From Pyrenophora tritici-repentis (lineage: Eukaryota; Ascomycota; Dothideomycetes; Pleosporales; Pleosporaceae), in the NCBI RefSeq assembly GCF_003171515.1, contig NC_089396.1:1550001-1614000 (forward strand): a DNA stretch of 64,000 bases. Reading direction: 5' to 3'. Numbering within the stretch: the stretch's first letter is position 1; each line of letters starts with the position of its first letter. The notes under the pieces are model-generated. The model searched no databases. It was given only the letters and a program-made list of their open reading frames with translations, and had not been told where the DNA came from. The translations under genes were made by a program, and so were the position numbers. This document shows, piece by piece, positions 1 through 9,676 of the stretch.

Positions 1-870
1 CCTCGCGTGCTTCCGTGTCTTCCTTCTCTTCCTTGAGGGAGTGCAGGGCGAGTAGGAAAGCGTCCTTGCGCTCGTCATCCAGGACCTCGGACATGCTGAT
101 AAACTCGCGGGCGTAGTCCCATTCCTCGTTCCTTGGCAGGACGTGCAGGGTGTAGAGCTCGAGTAGCTTGATTCGCTTTTCCAGGTCGCGTGGGGTATCG
201 GTACCGGTGTGCTGCCTTTGGTGACCTGGGCGCTTCTCGAGATACGAAGGAGAGGCCATGTGCGAGGAAATGTCAAAAGTCGGGTTGGCGGTGGCGGAGA
301 GATATGTTTCGAGCTTTTGCTGATTCAGCCTCTGAGATGGCGCATGGGTGAGGAGCAGTGTCGCTCTGGACTGCTATTAGCATGTTAATCGCCCGAAAAG
401 TCACGGGTTGCCTACAGGTTGACTACAACGTCTGCATCCACGTCGCCCTCGACACCGGCATATCCGTCCCGCACCACGTCGTCCCAGATGCTTCCGTCGC
501 GACATTTGGATACCAGCTGCTTCCACCGCGTGCTTCCGAACGCGTGCTTTCCCTCTTCGGCCCCCAGCTCTATCACAGCGTTGAGAAAGGTAAGGTAGAA
601 GCTCCACACCTTGATACGGGTTCCCCGTGACGCGGTTGCGACGGGAGCGTGACCCACGAGGTCGCTGCTGGTTCCTTCCGCATCGTCAACAGGCGGCGGG
701 GTGATGACGGGCTCAATAGTCGAAAGCGCTTCGGGAAGGCGGCGCGTCAGAAACAATTGGGCGGCCTGTCGGTAGGCTTTGGCGATCTGCGAGGCCTGTT
801 GTCGCGACGTCGACATGGATGAAATCGACGAAGACAGGTAGCGCGACCCGTCATCATACAGAGTCGCCAT
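1..870 (-). CDS. pex26: Probable peroxin 26 (fungal Pex26-like), C-terminus cut by window edge
   Basis: Two exons on the minus strand: 870-416 and 365 to beyond position 1. The 50-nt intron (366-415) starts GTAGGC and ends CCAG; splicing at phase 2 joins VDADVVVN to LATLLLTHAPSQ, replacing the stop met by simple read-through at 412-414. I chose the ATG at 870 (MATLYDDGS); an in-frame ATG at 816 (MSTSRQQ) is an alternative. Visible are a helical YRQAAQLFLTRRLPEAL segment and a downstream KLLELYTLHVLPRNEEWDYA segment, which I associate from memory with the filamentous-fungal Pex26 family. That family anchors the Pex1/Pex6 ATPases at the peroxisome for receptor recycling. The C-terminal tail anchor expected of such a protein would lie outside the window, so the name is tentative. 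It is divergent from the deadenylase gene at 1365. Confidence 0.55.
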
Positions 871-1364
871 GATTACTGTGGTCGCGATATCTCTTATGCG
901 ATTTGTGCTGGCGAGCTGGACAAACCCCCTGACGGTGGAAGTCGGGTCTCGGTATGGTGCATTCCAGTCTGCCGTTGTCAACAATTCGAACCTCGGCAGT
1001 CCGGCTCCGCACATGTCATTGCCTTGGCGCGCCGTTCCCGAGACAAATGCAGCCATTGCCAGGAACCACGATAAAACACGCCTTCTCACTTTATCACACT
1101 GCCGCACGTGAAATGGACTTGTGGCGCGTCAAATGAGTGAGCAGGCGCAGGCGGGAGCCTGATTGCGCGTCGCTTGACAAACGCTTGCTGCGACAAGCTC
1201 AGAGTCAAGAGCTAGACATTGTCGCTTGATCGCTACTGACCCATTACTTACCACATTGCCACTGCACTGACTTTTGACATCCTTCACCAGCAGGCCGACG
1301 CGCGACTGTGGCTAGTATTGCTCATAGAAGGTGATATTTGCTACCAGCCGACATTACTATCAAC
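871..1364. promoter_or_regulatory. Divergent intergenic region (pex26-like / deadenylase)
   Basis: About 490 bp between two divergently transcribed genes, so it must contain both promoters. I see no clear TATA box or repeated operator-like motif and no convincing ORF. Open frames here are extensions of the peroxin-like frame or noise. Confidence 0.4.
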
Positions 1365-3315
1365 ATGGACGTCGACGCGGCTTCCTTCCCCCACCACCTG
1401 CTGGGTCTCATGGTAAATATCTCAGAGGCCGACTTCGTATCCTTTGATTTGGAGCTATCAGGCATCCCTTCGCGGATACAGGACAAACCTGCACGTGGCT
1501 CCGGACGCTTGACCTTGGAAGAGCGCTATGCCGAGACTAAGATGGGAGCGGACCGTTACCAGATCCTACAAGTAGGCATCACGTGTGCCAGATTCGACTA
1601 CATTGCCGACAAATATGTTTTGCGGCCTTACAACATCAGCATCAGTCCATTACTCGACGAGCGACTGGACTTCGAGCGCGAAGTCAGATTTCAAACTGGC
1701 GCCTGCACATTTCTCCTCAACAATGGCTTCGACTTGGGCGCTCCTTTCGCAAAGGGCGTGCAGTATCTCTCACGAGAAGAGGCCGAGCGAGCGAAGCAGA
1801 TGGCATGGGATCGCCTGGACAACAAGAACCCCATTCCTGATCTTCAACTCAAGGAGGAGGACGTTGAGTCGCTTGACTTTATGCGCCGTATCAGGGAGGC
1901 CATCAAGACGTGGAAGACCAGTAAGGCTTTGCATTTGGACGTGACAACCCATACCGGCCTTCCTGATAAGCCTGCCATGCCTGTCATCACCCGATTCGAA
2001 AAACGCCTCGTACATCAGCTTGTCCGCGCCGAATTTCCAGAATTGGTCACCATAGGCCGCTCAGAATGTGTTCGCATTGTCGACTTGGATCCGGTGCGCG
2101 AGGCAGACAACATGCGCAGAATCAAGAACCGCGTCAGGGAATCCATAGTTCGCCAAACAGGCTTTCGTTGGGTCTTCGAGGCTCTTGTCAAGGGTGGTGC
2201 TGTCGATCGTGCAGATCTGCTGTACGTTGCACGCACTACAGGTATGCCAATGACAGCCGACATGTACGCCATACGAGACAGATACGACAGGGCTGTAGAG
2301 AGGCTCAAGACTAAACAGCCTGTACTCGTCGGTCACAACATGTTCACCGACATCGTCTATCTATACCGCACTTTTGTTGGACAACTACCAGTATGTAGCG
2401 GCCCGACTTCAAGTTAGATCATACTAACAACTGTAGGACACGCTGCAAGGCTTCCAGGACGCCATCCATGGACTATTTCCCAAGATTATAGACACAAAGT
2501 ACCTAGCTACGCATGCTGAAGGTGACCTCAACGCCTCGCCTACGCTACAAGACATCGCAATGCGTCTCAACACTCAGCCTCTGCCACACATCATCACTCA
2601 CGCCGACTACCCCAAGTACCAGGATACTGAAGCTTTCCACGAAGCCGGGTACGATAGCCTCTTGACCGCTACAATCATGATCAAGCTGGCGGCTAAACTT
2701 GGTGCTGAACGTGGAGAGGAGGTACCCGCGCCGTTGTCGGGTATTCCTCTGGGCAAATCTAAAACTTCAACGCCCGAACCCAACCCGACCATTTCAGACG
2801 AAATCAAAACGCCAGCTGAAGACTCTGCAGAATACATCGAGGACATGGTGAAGGATGGACGCGAAAAAGTGCAGAAGCCAGTGCCGCTCCCACCAGTCGA
2901 AAAACCAAAGCCTGCGAAAGCGAACAAGCGCACGCAGAACAAAAAAGGTGGCAAAAAGAACAAGGAAACAGAGCAACGACGGTTCGAAACAAGAAACATG
3001 TTCGACAGTCTTCGAGAAATGACGCTGAACCCCGAAACTGGCTCATCTTCCAACGAAGACGAGCCTCGCCATGACAGCCATATCCAGGACAATCAGTCAG
3101 CCACGTGGGACAAGCAGGCAGAAGCTACCGGATCATGGGAAAATGATGTACATGTCCAGGATAAGACAGGCTGGGTGCCTGTGGAACAGGTCAAACGACA
3201 GTCGGGGGAGCTCATTCCCGCCTTCAACTCAAAATTTTGGTGCGAATTTGGGAATACCCTGCGTGTCTTCGGTACGGAAGAAGCTGTGCTGAAAATTGCG
3301 GATTGGGAAGATTAA
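1365..3315 (+). CDS. PARN/CAF1-family poly(A)-specific ribonuclease
   Basis: Two exons, 1365-2390 and 2437-3315, separated by a 46-nt intron (GTATGT, branch ACTAAC, TGTAG) at phase 0, giving 634 aa. The start is the ATG at 1365 (MDVDAASF) in a good CAACATGG context. The fold is the DEDD exonuclease of the CAF1/PARN family: FDLELSG supplies the first Asp and Glu, HNMFTDIVY the next Asp, and FHEAGYDSLLTA the last His and Asp. Exon 2 restores the conserved stretch IIDTKYLA that the unspliced frame lacks. The C-terminal third is Lys/Glu-rich and low complexity up to a final NTLRVFGTEEA segment. The family shortens mRNA poly(A) tails or trims 3' ends of small RNAs; the substrate here cannot be read from sequence. 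Confidence 0.88.
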
Positions 3316-3470
3316 AATTAATGACGAGTAAAGCCAGCGTAGTGTTGGAAGGTGTAAATATACGCGCTCTCATATAGGCGGGTAGCCTGACAGATGGATT
3401 GGGGTGGGTCGCACGGACCACCAATGGCCTGATCGCTGTTCCTTCCTATCCCTCCACGATTACGCAACCC

Positions 3471-4003
3471 TCAAGCCAGCGGCTTTGCCGTCTTGCAACT
3501 CACAGTGGACTTGCCGTCCTTCATTCCTGGCGTGCACGCAACGAACGACGAGCTTACAAATGTAAATTCGACATTTCCATCCTTGTCACCCGTGAACGAG
3601 ACACTGGCAGAGGCATTCGCTGCGTTCAGACCAACCCCAAGCCCAATCGTAATGTTGTTCGGGTTGATAGTAAAGCCACCACCGAGACCGAAGTCGCTAA
3701 CGTCGGAGCCGGCTTGCAGACCACCTACATCACCCCAAATGTCAGTCAGAGTTCATGTCAGATGATGCGCATTGCTGTACCTCCGTACGATACGTCGCTC
3801 TCCCAGTTAATACCGCATCCTACACCTATTGTGCCAAAAGGTGCAAGATTGCCGGCGGCAGCGACACTGCCAGTACCGCTAGTCGAGGTGGCATTCTTGT
3901 CCAGGTTGGTGATCTGGACCCCATCGTTCCTGCCTTGCGTTGTCGGCGTGGCGGCCACTAGCATTTGCAATGCGAGGAACGAGATAGTGATATGGCCGAG
4001 CAT
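3471..4003 (-). CDS. Small secreted protein, 158 aa, unknown function
   Basis: Two exons on the minus strand, 4003-3781 and 3724-3471, joined over a 56-nt intron (donor GTACAG, CTGAC branch, acceptor GTAG) at phase 1. The N-terminus MLGHITISFLALQMLVAATP is a typical signal peptide. The mature part is Gly/Asn/Ser-rich (for example FGLGGGFTINPNNITIGLG), has a cysteine in GVGCGINW, and ends with FVACTPGMKDGKSTVSCKTA, giving three cysteines. It carries several NxT/S glycosylation sites. I recognise no domain. Size, signal peptide and cysteines fit the broad class of fungal secreted proteins, some of which act on hosts, but nothing in the sequence shows a host-directed role. Confidence 0.72.
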
Positions 4004-4777
4004 CCTGACTTGACTAGTTCAATTTCCGACGCGAGGTTTCAACGTGTGGGGAACCACCGAGAGAGGAGACTGGTAAAAACGAATGACTTGTGTTCCGGTG
4101 AGACGGCGGGAGAAGGGGTGCCAAACACCATCACTTTATAACAATGCGTTTATTGATATCGTTTCTACTCAGGGGTATGCTGATGTGTGATTGTTCGTCT
4201 TGGCTTCGAGGGAGATCAGCGCGACGCTTTCATTCATGTGTGTTCATTGCGCTGTCCACTTGTTACCGGATGCTCCGGTAATTTCAAGTCAGCATCGACA
4301 AGTTGAGTCGGTCCGGATAGACACGCCCCTGACTAGACAACCAACGGTACCAAAATTAGCCTTGTGGCTAAGCTTCGAAGAAGGTTTGCGCTACAGAACG
4401 GTCTGTCACAAGTTTGCATCTTCGAGCTGACCCAGATAGCTCGGACTTCTTTCCGTTCCGTACTGTCATTGTGGTGGACCAATCACGTCAAATATGTTGT
4501 ACTACTACTTGCCGCCGTTTCGGCCTTTATCCGTAAAGCTGGAGTTCCGGCAGATCGTAGCGCATCCCTATCCACTGTCAGACTCGTTGCCTCTGTCGAT
4601 CACCGTTTTTATGGGAAGGATAAGCGTTGTTCACCATGTCCACGCCTCACCATGGGCACGCCCCGTCTTAAACCACAGCCGTATAGATAGGACGCCCATC
4701 CTCGAAGATGGGGCTGACATCCATCTTGTATAATTCATAATTGGGTGGCCGGCTTCGACACTACACACTCATTCATA
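4004..4777. other. Divergent intergenic region, no gene seen
   Basis: About 770 bp between the secreted-protein gene (-) and the multicopper oxidase gene (+). Short frames exist on the plus strand but none has a plausible start, splice pattern or recognisable protein. It presumably holds both promoters. Confidence 0.4.
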
Positions 4778-6628
4778 ATGTTTTTTACTTCGTGGTTGAC
4801 TGCCGGTTTACTACTGACGACGGCCCATGCGTCTTCATGCCCAAAGAGAGACGAACACGGCCAGAATACTGCCAACACCACTCGAGTCCACACTCACGAT
4901 GCTGCATTCAAGCCTGATTTTTATCTTTCCGTCACCTACGAGAACCATGCTGTGGCGTGCGAGCAGCGCATGTCCGTCTTGGTGAATGGAACTTCTCCGG
5001 GACCAGCACTTCGTCTTCCTGCTGGAAAGACAAGTTGGGTGCGAGTCTGCAACAACATGGAAGAGTTCAATACCACCATTGTATGAACATCATATACTAC
5101 AACCAAAGAAAGCATGGCTAACATATACCAGCATTGGCACGGCCTCAGCCAGCGAACTGCACCGTTCAGTGACGGCACGCCCGTTAGTCAATGGCCGATC
5201 GCACCCCACAAGTGCTTCGACTACGAGATTCATCCCGAGGAGCAGGATGCTGGAACTTACTTTTACCACTCTCACGTTGGCTTCCAGGCCATTTCTGCCG
5301 CTGGACCGCTCATTGTCGAGGATTTTGGACTATCCCCCTACCAATACGATGAGGAGCGAATTGTCTTTGTACAAGACTACTACAACAAAACCGATGAGGT
5401 GATTGAGAAGGGACTTCTTGCAATACCGTTTGTCTGGTCTGGCGAGGTGAATGCAGTGCTGATCAACGGTATCGGTGTCGCGACTGGCCAGCAAGCTGGC
5501 CAAGCGCACTGCGAACTTCCAGTCATCGATGTGGAGCCCGGAAAGACGTACCGCTTTCGGTTCGTAGGTGCAACAATCATCTCAATCGTCAAATTTGGCA
5601 TTGAGGACCACCCCAAATGGGACGTTATAGAGGCCGACGGCAGCTATACGAAACCGACCACAGCCGACCACATTCAAGTCTCGTCGGGCCAACGCTTTGA
5701 CGCACTTCTTCGTACAAAGTCTGCCGCTGAACTCGGCTCAAAGACTGAATATATAATCCAATTCGAAACGCGCGACCGACCGGCCGTCTACACCGGCTTT
5801 GCCATCCTCCGCTACCCTGGTTCCAACAACAAGACAACAACTGCCCCTACCGTCGGCCCTCTCCACCTTCCAAACACGACCTACGACTGGCTTGCATACG
5901 CTCTTGAGCCCTTCGCCCCCAACAACTTCCCTACGGCAGCCGAAGTAACTCGTCGCATACACATCACCATGGCGCAGATCCGGCAATCCCTGACCGTCTG
6001 GCAGCTCGACGGTCTAAACTGGACCGAATCCTCGCCGAAGAACACACCTCCCTATCTCGTCTCCATCTACAAGAACGGCCGCGCGGCAATGCCAAATTAC
6101 ACAGCCGCAATCGAAAACGGCGGCTGGGACCCCCACACCCTCACATGGCCCGCCAAACTCGGCGAAGTGCTAGAAATTATCGTCGAAAACACGGGCTCCG
6201 CCATCAACAACTCCGGTGGCCTAGACTACCACCCTATACATCTCCACGGCAAACACTTCCACCACATCGGCGAAGGCTTCGGCCCCTACGACCCCGTCGA
6301 GAACGAGCGCAAACTCGCCAATTACACCCCCGTCCTGCGCGATACCGTCAACCTCTACCGACCCAGTCCCAAAGGCGTTACCGGACAAGTATCCAGCTGG
6401 ACCGGAATGAGGCTTCGAGTTGAGGCTGCTGGCGTGTGGCTGCTACATTGCCACATTGCGCAGCACATGATTATGGGCATGCAGAGTGCATGGATTATGG
6501 GTGATTACGATGATATCGCGGGTATTCCTTACAGGGGTGCTGAGGGCTATCTGGATTTTGGCGGTAATGCGTATGCCAGTGATAGCGAGGATACTCCGTG
6601 GCCGCAAGCCTATCATAATTTCGACTAG
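4778..6628 (+). CDS. Secreted multicopper oxidase, fungal L-ascorbate oxidase type
   Basis: Two exons, 4778-5080 and 5132-6628, around a 51-nt intron (GTATGA ... GCTAACATATACCAG) at phase 0, giving 599 aa. It begins with a signal peptide (MFFTSWLTAGLLLTTAHAS). All four copper-binding motifs are present: HWHG directly at the start of exon 2, YFYHSHVG, HPIHLHGKHFH and WLLHCHIAQHMIMGM. The last includes the type-1 copper Cys and a Met at the axial position. The lineage with SQWPIAPHKCFDYEI and DAGTYFYHSHVGFQ matches the fungal ascorbate-oxidase branch more than true laccases. The enzyme would couple one-electron substrate oxidation to reduction of O2 to water outside the cell; the natural substrate of this branch is unsettled. 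Confidence 0.9.
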
Positions 6629-8333
6629 TAGAGTGGAAGCTTAGTGTAAAAGTATCGTTATGTCAGGATGTCGATGATAAAGGTTTTAGATGTGGCAGTT
6701 CTGGATGATATCCTGTATTGGTGCTTTTTTGTCAACGTTAAACTGTAAATATTTATGTTGTTCGAATATACCTCTACCGCGAAACGAATAGATTGAAATG
6801 ATGTATTATTGTGCTATTGCTATGTACGACCTTGCGATTGAAACATCTAGAGATATGTCTCTTCTTCAACCTTGCTTTCTCTCTCTTACGGTCTTCCAAA
6901 ATAGCAAGCGGAGCAGAAGACCTGCACCTGGGCGACATGATATACTCGACAGCAACAGTGTGGGTGAATTATGTCATTCCTAGTAGACACATTTGGCACC
7001 TGAAACGATTTTTGTAGATTACCTAGGTGTCAAGTATTTCATGTCACCCACTGTAAGCTAAATCGATTACCCGCAAAACTACCTAGTACGAAATAGGCTA
7101 GCGGATCCGCCCACACCTCGCCATCACATCTTATACTTACAGCCTCACGTCTGCGCATTTGCTTTGGGTTGCCCACGAAAGATACTAAGTGTTAGCCTAG
7201 ATATCCTATGGGCGCGAGCAGGTACTGTACTTTGCTACTGGTGTGGAACTACCTCGGGCTCGTTTTTTTACATTGGTGCCTGGCCGACTATTAGTACCAG
7301 AAGTCAAGCGTCAGGAAGCTTCTGGCAGAATGGCAACAGTCTTAGCCCTGGATCTAGGCAGAGAGAAGTCAGGAGAGCACTAGGAGAGCAGAAGAAAAAC
7401 GGCAGCAGAACGTCTGGGAAAGGCTAGGAGAGAGCCATTTCCACTGGATACACACACACCGATCAGTCAGTTTCCAAACACGTCAAGCTGCATCTGTCTT
7501 ACAAGGATGAAGGGCTGCAAATCGGTGGAAGGGAGGGTAAGAAATTCCTCATGAGCGCATGTTCAGCCGCACAGCACTTTAAGCTCACAAGCTGCCATAT
7601 CACCGGATCTGGCTTATAACTAACCCATTGTTTTTCGATATGTGATTGGTCAATACATTGTGGCTGAGCCACTTTGTCTACCACAGGGGGCTGAGTGCTC
7701 GGCTGAGCACGCCCTGAGAGCACACACTTCGGCCTCGTACGCTTCTCTTGCTGATCTCATATGTTCTTTCGCATACAGACCATGCGTATTGTGTGGGACA
7801 TGGACCACACACGGCATACACAAGGCAGATCACGGCTGTTTCGGTAACTAAGATGTCGTTGGATATAAAGAATGGTTGCTGAAACTATGGAAGACAACAA
7901 ACGTCCATCCTTGCATAGCGGGACACCTTGTGTGCCGGGACTGGCCAATCAGCTCGCTTAAACCACAAACTTTTGTCCAAAATCTGCAAGTTGATTGGCT
8001 AGTCCCGGCACACAGGATGTCCCGCTACGCAAGGATGGACGTTACCCATCTTGTTTGTGACGAAACGCCACGGAAGCCCACAAGTGGCCACATTACCGGA
8101 TTCGGCTAAACCCTATTTATTCGCGATGAAACGCCACGGAATAGCATTCAATCTAATTCCAAGGTCAGTCGAAGTAAAAGTGATAAAAGTCGTCCGCCTA
8201 CATCTGATGGCACGCGGCGGCATCTCAGCAGCTGCGATGTGGTCAACCGGAGGCAGCATATACACGAGCGTTACGAAGACCGCATTGCAAGCAAGCAAGT
8301 AACCAGAAATGATGAGATCATGTCTAGAACACA
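6629..8333. other. Non-coding stretch with degenerate repeats
   Basis: About 1.7 kb without a supportable gene. It begins with the A/T-rich 3' flank of the oxidase gene. 7600-8150 contains decayed repeated words: an ACCGGAT(C/T)(T/C)GGCT motif at about 7601 and again near 8095, and GA(C/T)GAAACGCCACGGAA near 8058 and 8124. Together with the foldback at 7900-8043 this looks like remains of old mobile DNA, but I cannot assign a family. Confidence 0.4.
7900..8043. repeat. Imperfect foldback (inverted repeat), arms of about 52 bp
   Basis: The left arm at about 7900-7951 (AACGTCCATCCTTGCATAGC ... GGCCAATCA) pairs with the right arm at about 7992-8043 around a 40-bp loop. The arms differ mainly by transitions (GTAGC/ATAGC, ACATCCT/ACACCTT, CTAGCC/CTGGCC). 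It could be a decayed foldback MITE or a transcribed hairpin. No target duplication was evident. Confidence 0.75.
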
Positions 8334-8495
8334 CACAGTCCGCAACAATCAATTAAGTGGGTCCTAGAAGGTTCAGATTGGATTGTTTGATTACCGCTTT
8401 AAGCCTAGTAGTTACCTATAGGAGTTTAAGCCCTACCTAGATAGGTAAGTGGGTCTAGGAGAGTGACCGGATTGAATTGATTGTTGCGGAGTCTA
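8334..8495 (+). mobile_element. hAT-type MITE, family 1, copy A (162 bp)
   Basis: A non-coding element bounded by inverted termini CACAGTCCGCAACAATCAAT and (reverse) TAGACTCCGCAACAATCAAT. It is flanked by a perfect 8-bp duplication AGAACACA at 8326-8333 and 8496-8503. An 8-bp duplication is the hallmark of the hAT superfamily. The interior also folds on itself. Copies B (12547) and C (17646) have the same length and differ at one or two positions. Confidence 0.93.
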
Positions 8496-8629
8496 AGAAC
8501 ACAGAACAGTCTGCGAAAACATAGGATCAGATGCAACTTGATATTGCGGGCAGGCAGCCTCCGAGTGGGGAAAATAATTCTCGGCGGTATAGGGATCCTT
8601 AGCATGTGGACCGAGCCGTTGGGATCGGC

Positions 8630-8731
8630 TCTAGATCGACATGCACAATCTGCCCGGTACGCTGGCCAGTCTAGTCAGCTATAGATCGACCTGTACGACC
8701 TGCTTGGCATGTTGACCAATCCAGTCAGGTA
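8630..8731. repeat. Imperfect tandem duplication, unit about 50 bp
   Basis: Two adjoining units starting CTAGATCGACATGCACAATC and ATAGATCGACCTGTACGACC, each ending near CAGTC(A/T)AG-type sequence, differ mostly by C/T and A/G changes. A third, weaker partial unit precedes them (about 8597-8630, CTTAGCATGTGGACC against CTTGGCATGTTGACC). The function is unknown. It lies upstream of the small broken gene at 9018. Confidence 0.6.
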
Positions 8732-8921
8732 TACGCCAAGGGAAAAGCTGGACGTGGCAGAGTATAAGCTGCAAGCGGCAGGGCTGGCTCGGATATTGGT
8801 CCAACCAGCGTGCACGAAACCGTGGTGAGAGTAATGGTCACTAATGGAGTGGCAGTCAGCGACCGTCTCTATATCATGCACAGGTTGAGAGCGAAAAGAG
8901 TCCTCCATCATCGGCGTTGAT

Positions 8922-8928
8922 TATAAAA
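8922..8928 (+). promoter_or_regulatory. TATA box of the small gene at 9018
   Basis: TATAAAA at 8922-8928 lies about 90 bp before the ATG at 9018, with a pyrimidine-rich CACTCTCTCCC stretch after it. This spacing is normal for a fungal core promoter and supports the idea that the reading frame at 9018 belonged to a real gene. Confidence 0.5.
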
Positions 8929-9248
8929 GAACTGTCCACTCTCTCCCAAAATGCTCACTCACGACCTTAAAGTTTCTATGTTCAAGACAACCAGGCCAAG
9001 TGTCTACCAACATCATCATGCCTTATATGCTTGACAGCCCTGCCCAGCAGACTTCCCATACTCCAACACCGGCCCATGTAGTCGCCAACATTCAGTCCAC
9101 AACTGCCAACAATGCTACGAATAATCTTTCGTAGGCTTATTCTATAATTCTATCACTCATGATCCTGACCTTCATCAAGTACTGTAGCCAACTGCTCTTG
9201 CTCTTCCGCTACCGCCGGTCAACCCAACCATACCTGCACCACCGCCAC

Positions 9249-9268
9249 CAGACTTGTCATTAAGCAAA
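9249..9268 (+). repeat. hAT-1 left terminal inverted repeat
   Basis: CAGACTTGTCATTAAGCAAA; its complement closes the element at 12388-12407. Subterminal TTTGTTTGA words follow. Confidence 0.93.
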
Positions 9269-9676
9269 CGCGTTTGAATAGTTTGTTTGATTTGCTTGAC
9301 TATAAGCAAATTAAACAAACCAAACGCTGCCTATAGAAATATACAAACAAATCAAACGTACGATCGAAATTTGTTTAGTTTGTTTGACTGTTTGACTAAT
9401 ATTACATAGCGAGCTGTTCTATAGATGATGTCCTAAGGTGCTTTAAGATCGACTTTAATGATGTTTTTGAGATAGCGGAGGTAGCAATTTCGCGATAGTT
9501 TTCTTGTGTTGCATCTAGCTTAGTCATCATATAACTACACGAGCGTCGCTAGCCGTCGATGACCGCTATCTTATATCCCATCTCCCATCTTCTATATCGC
9601 TGTTAGCCATCTTTTGCAGCTACACTACCGTCTCTACAGCACGTTTTAGTGTTTCTCGTTGCCCAACACGCCGAAA

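Noticed and set aside
401..1136. Overlapping plus- and minus-strand frames over the peroxin-like gene
   Set aside because: They are shadows of the minus-strand exon; the exon shows a coherent protein and a splice site, the others do not.
6956..7053. Possible MITE with CAGTGTGGGTGA and TCACCCACTG ends
   Set aside because: Only about 10 bp pair, with a 2-bp mismatch in register, and no target duplication is seen.
7148..7440. Frame resembling a decayed retroelement gag
   Set aside because: No motif could be recognised; it is only a compositional impression.
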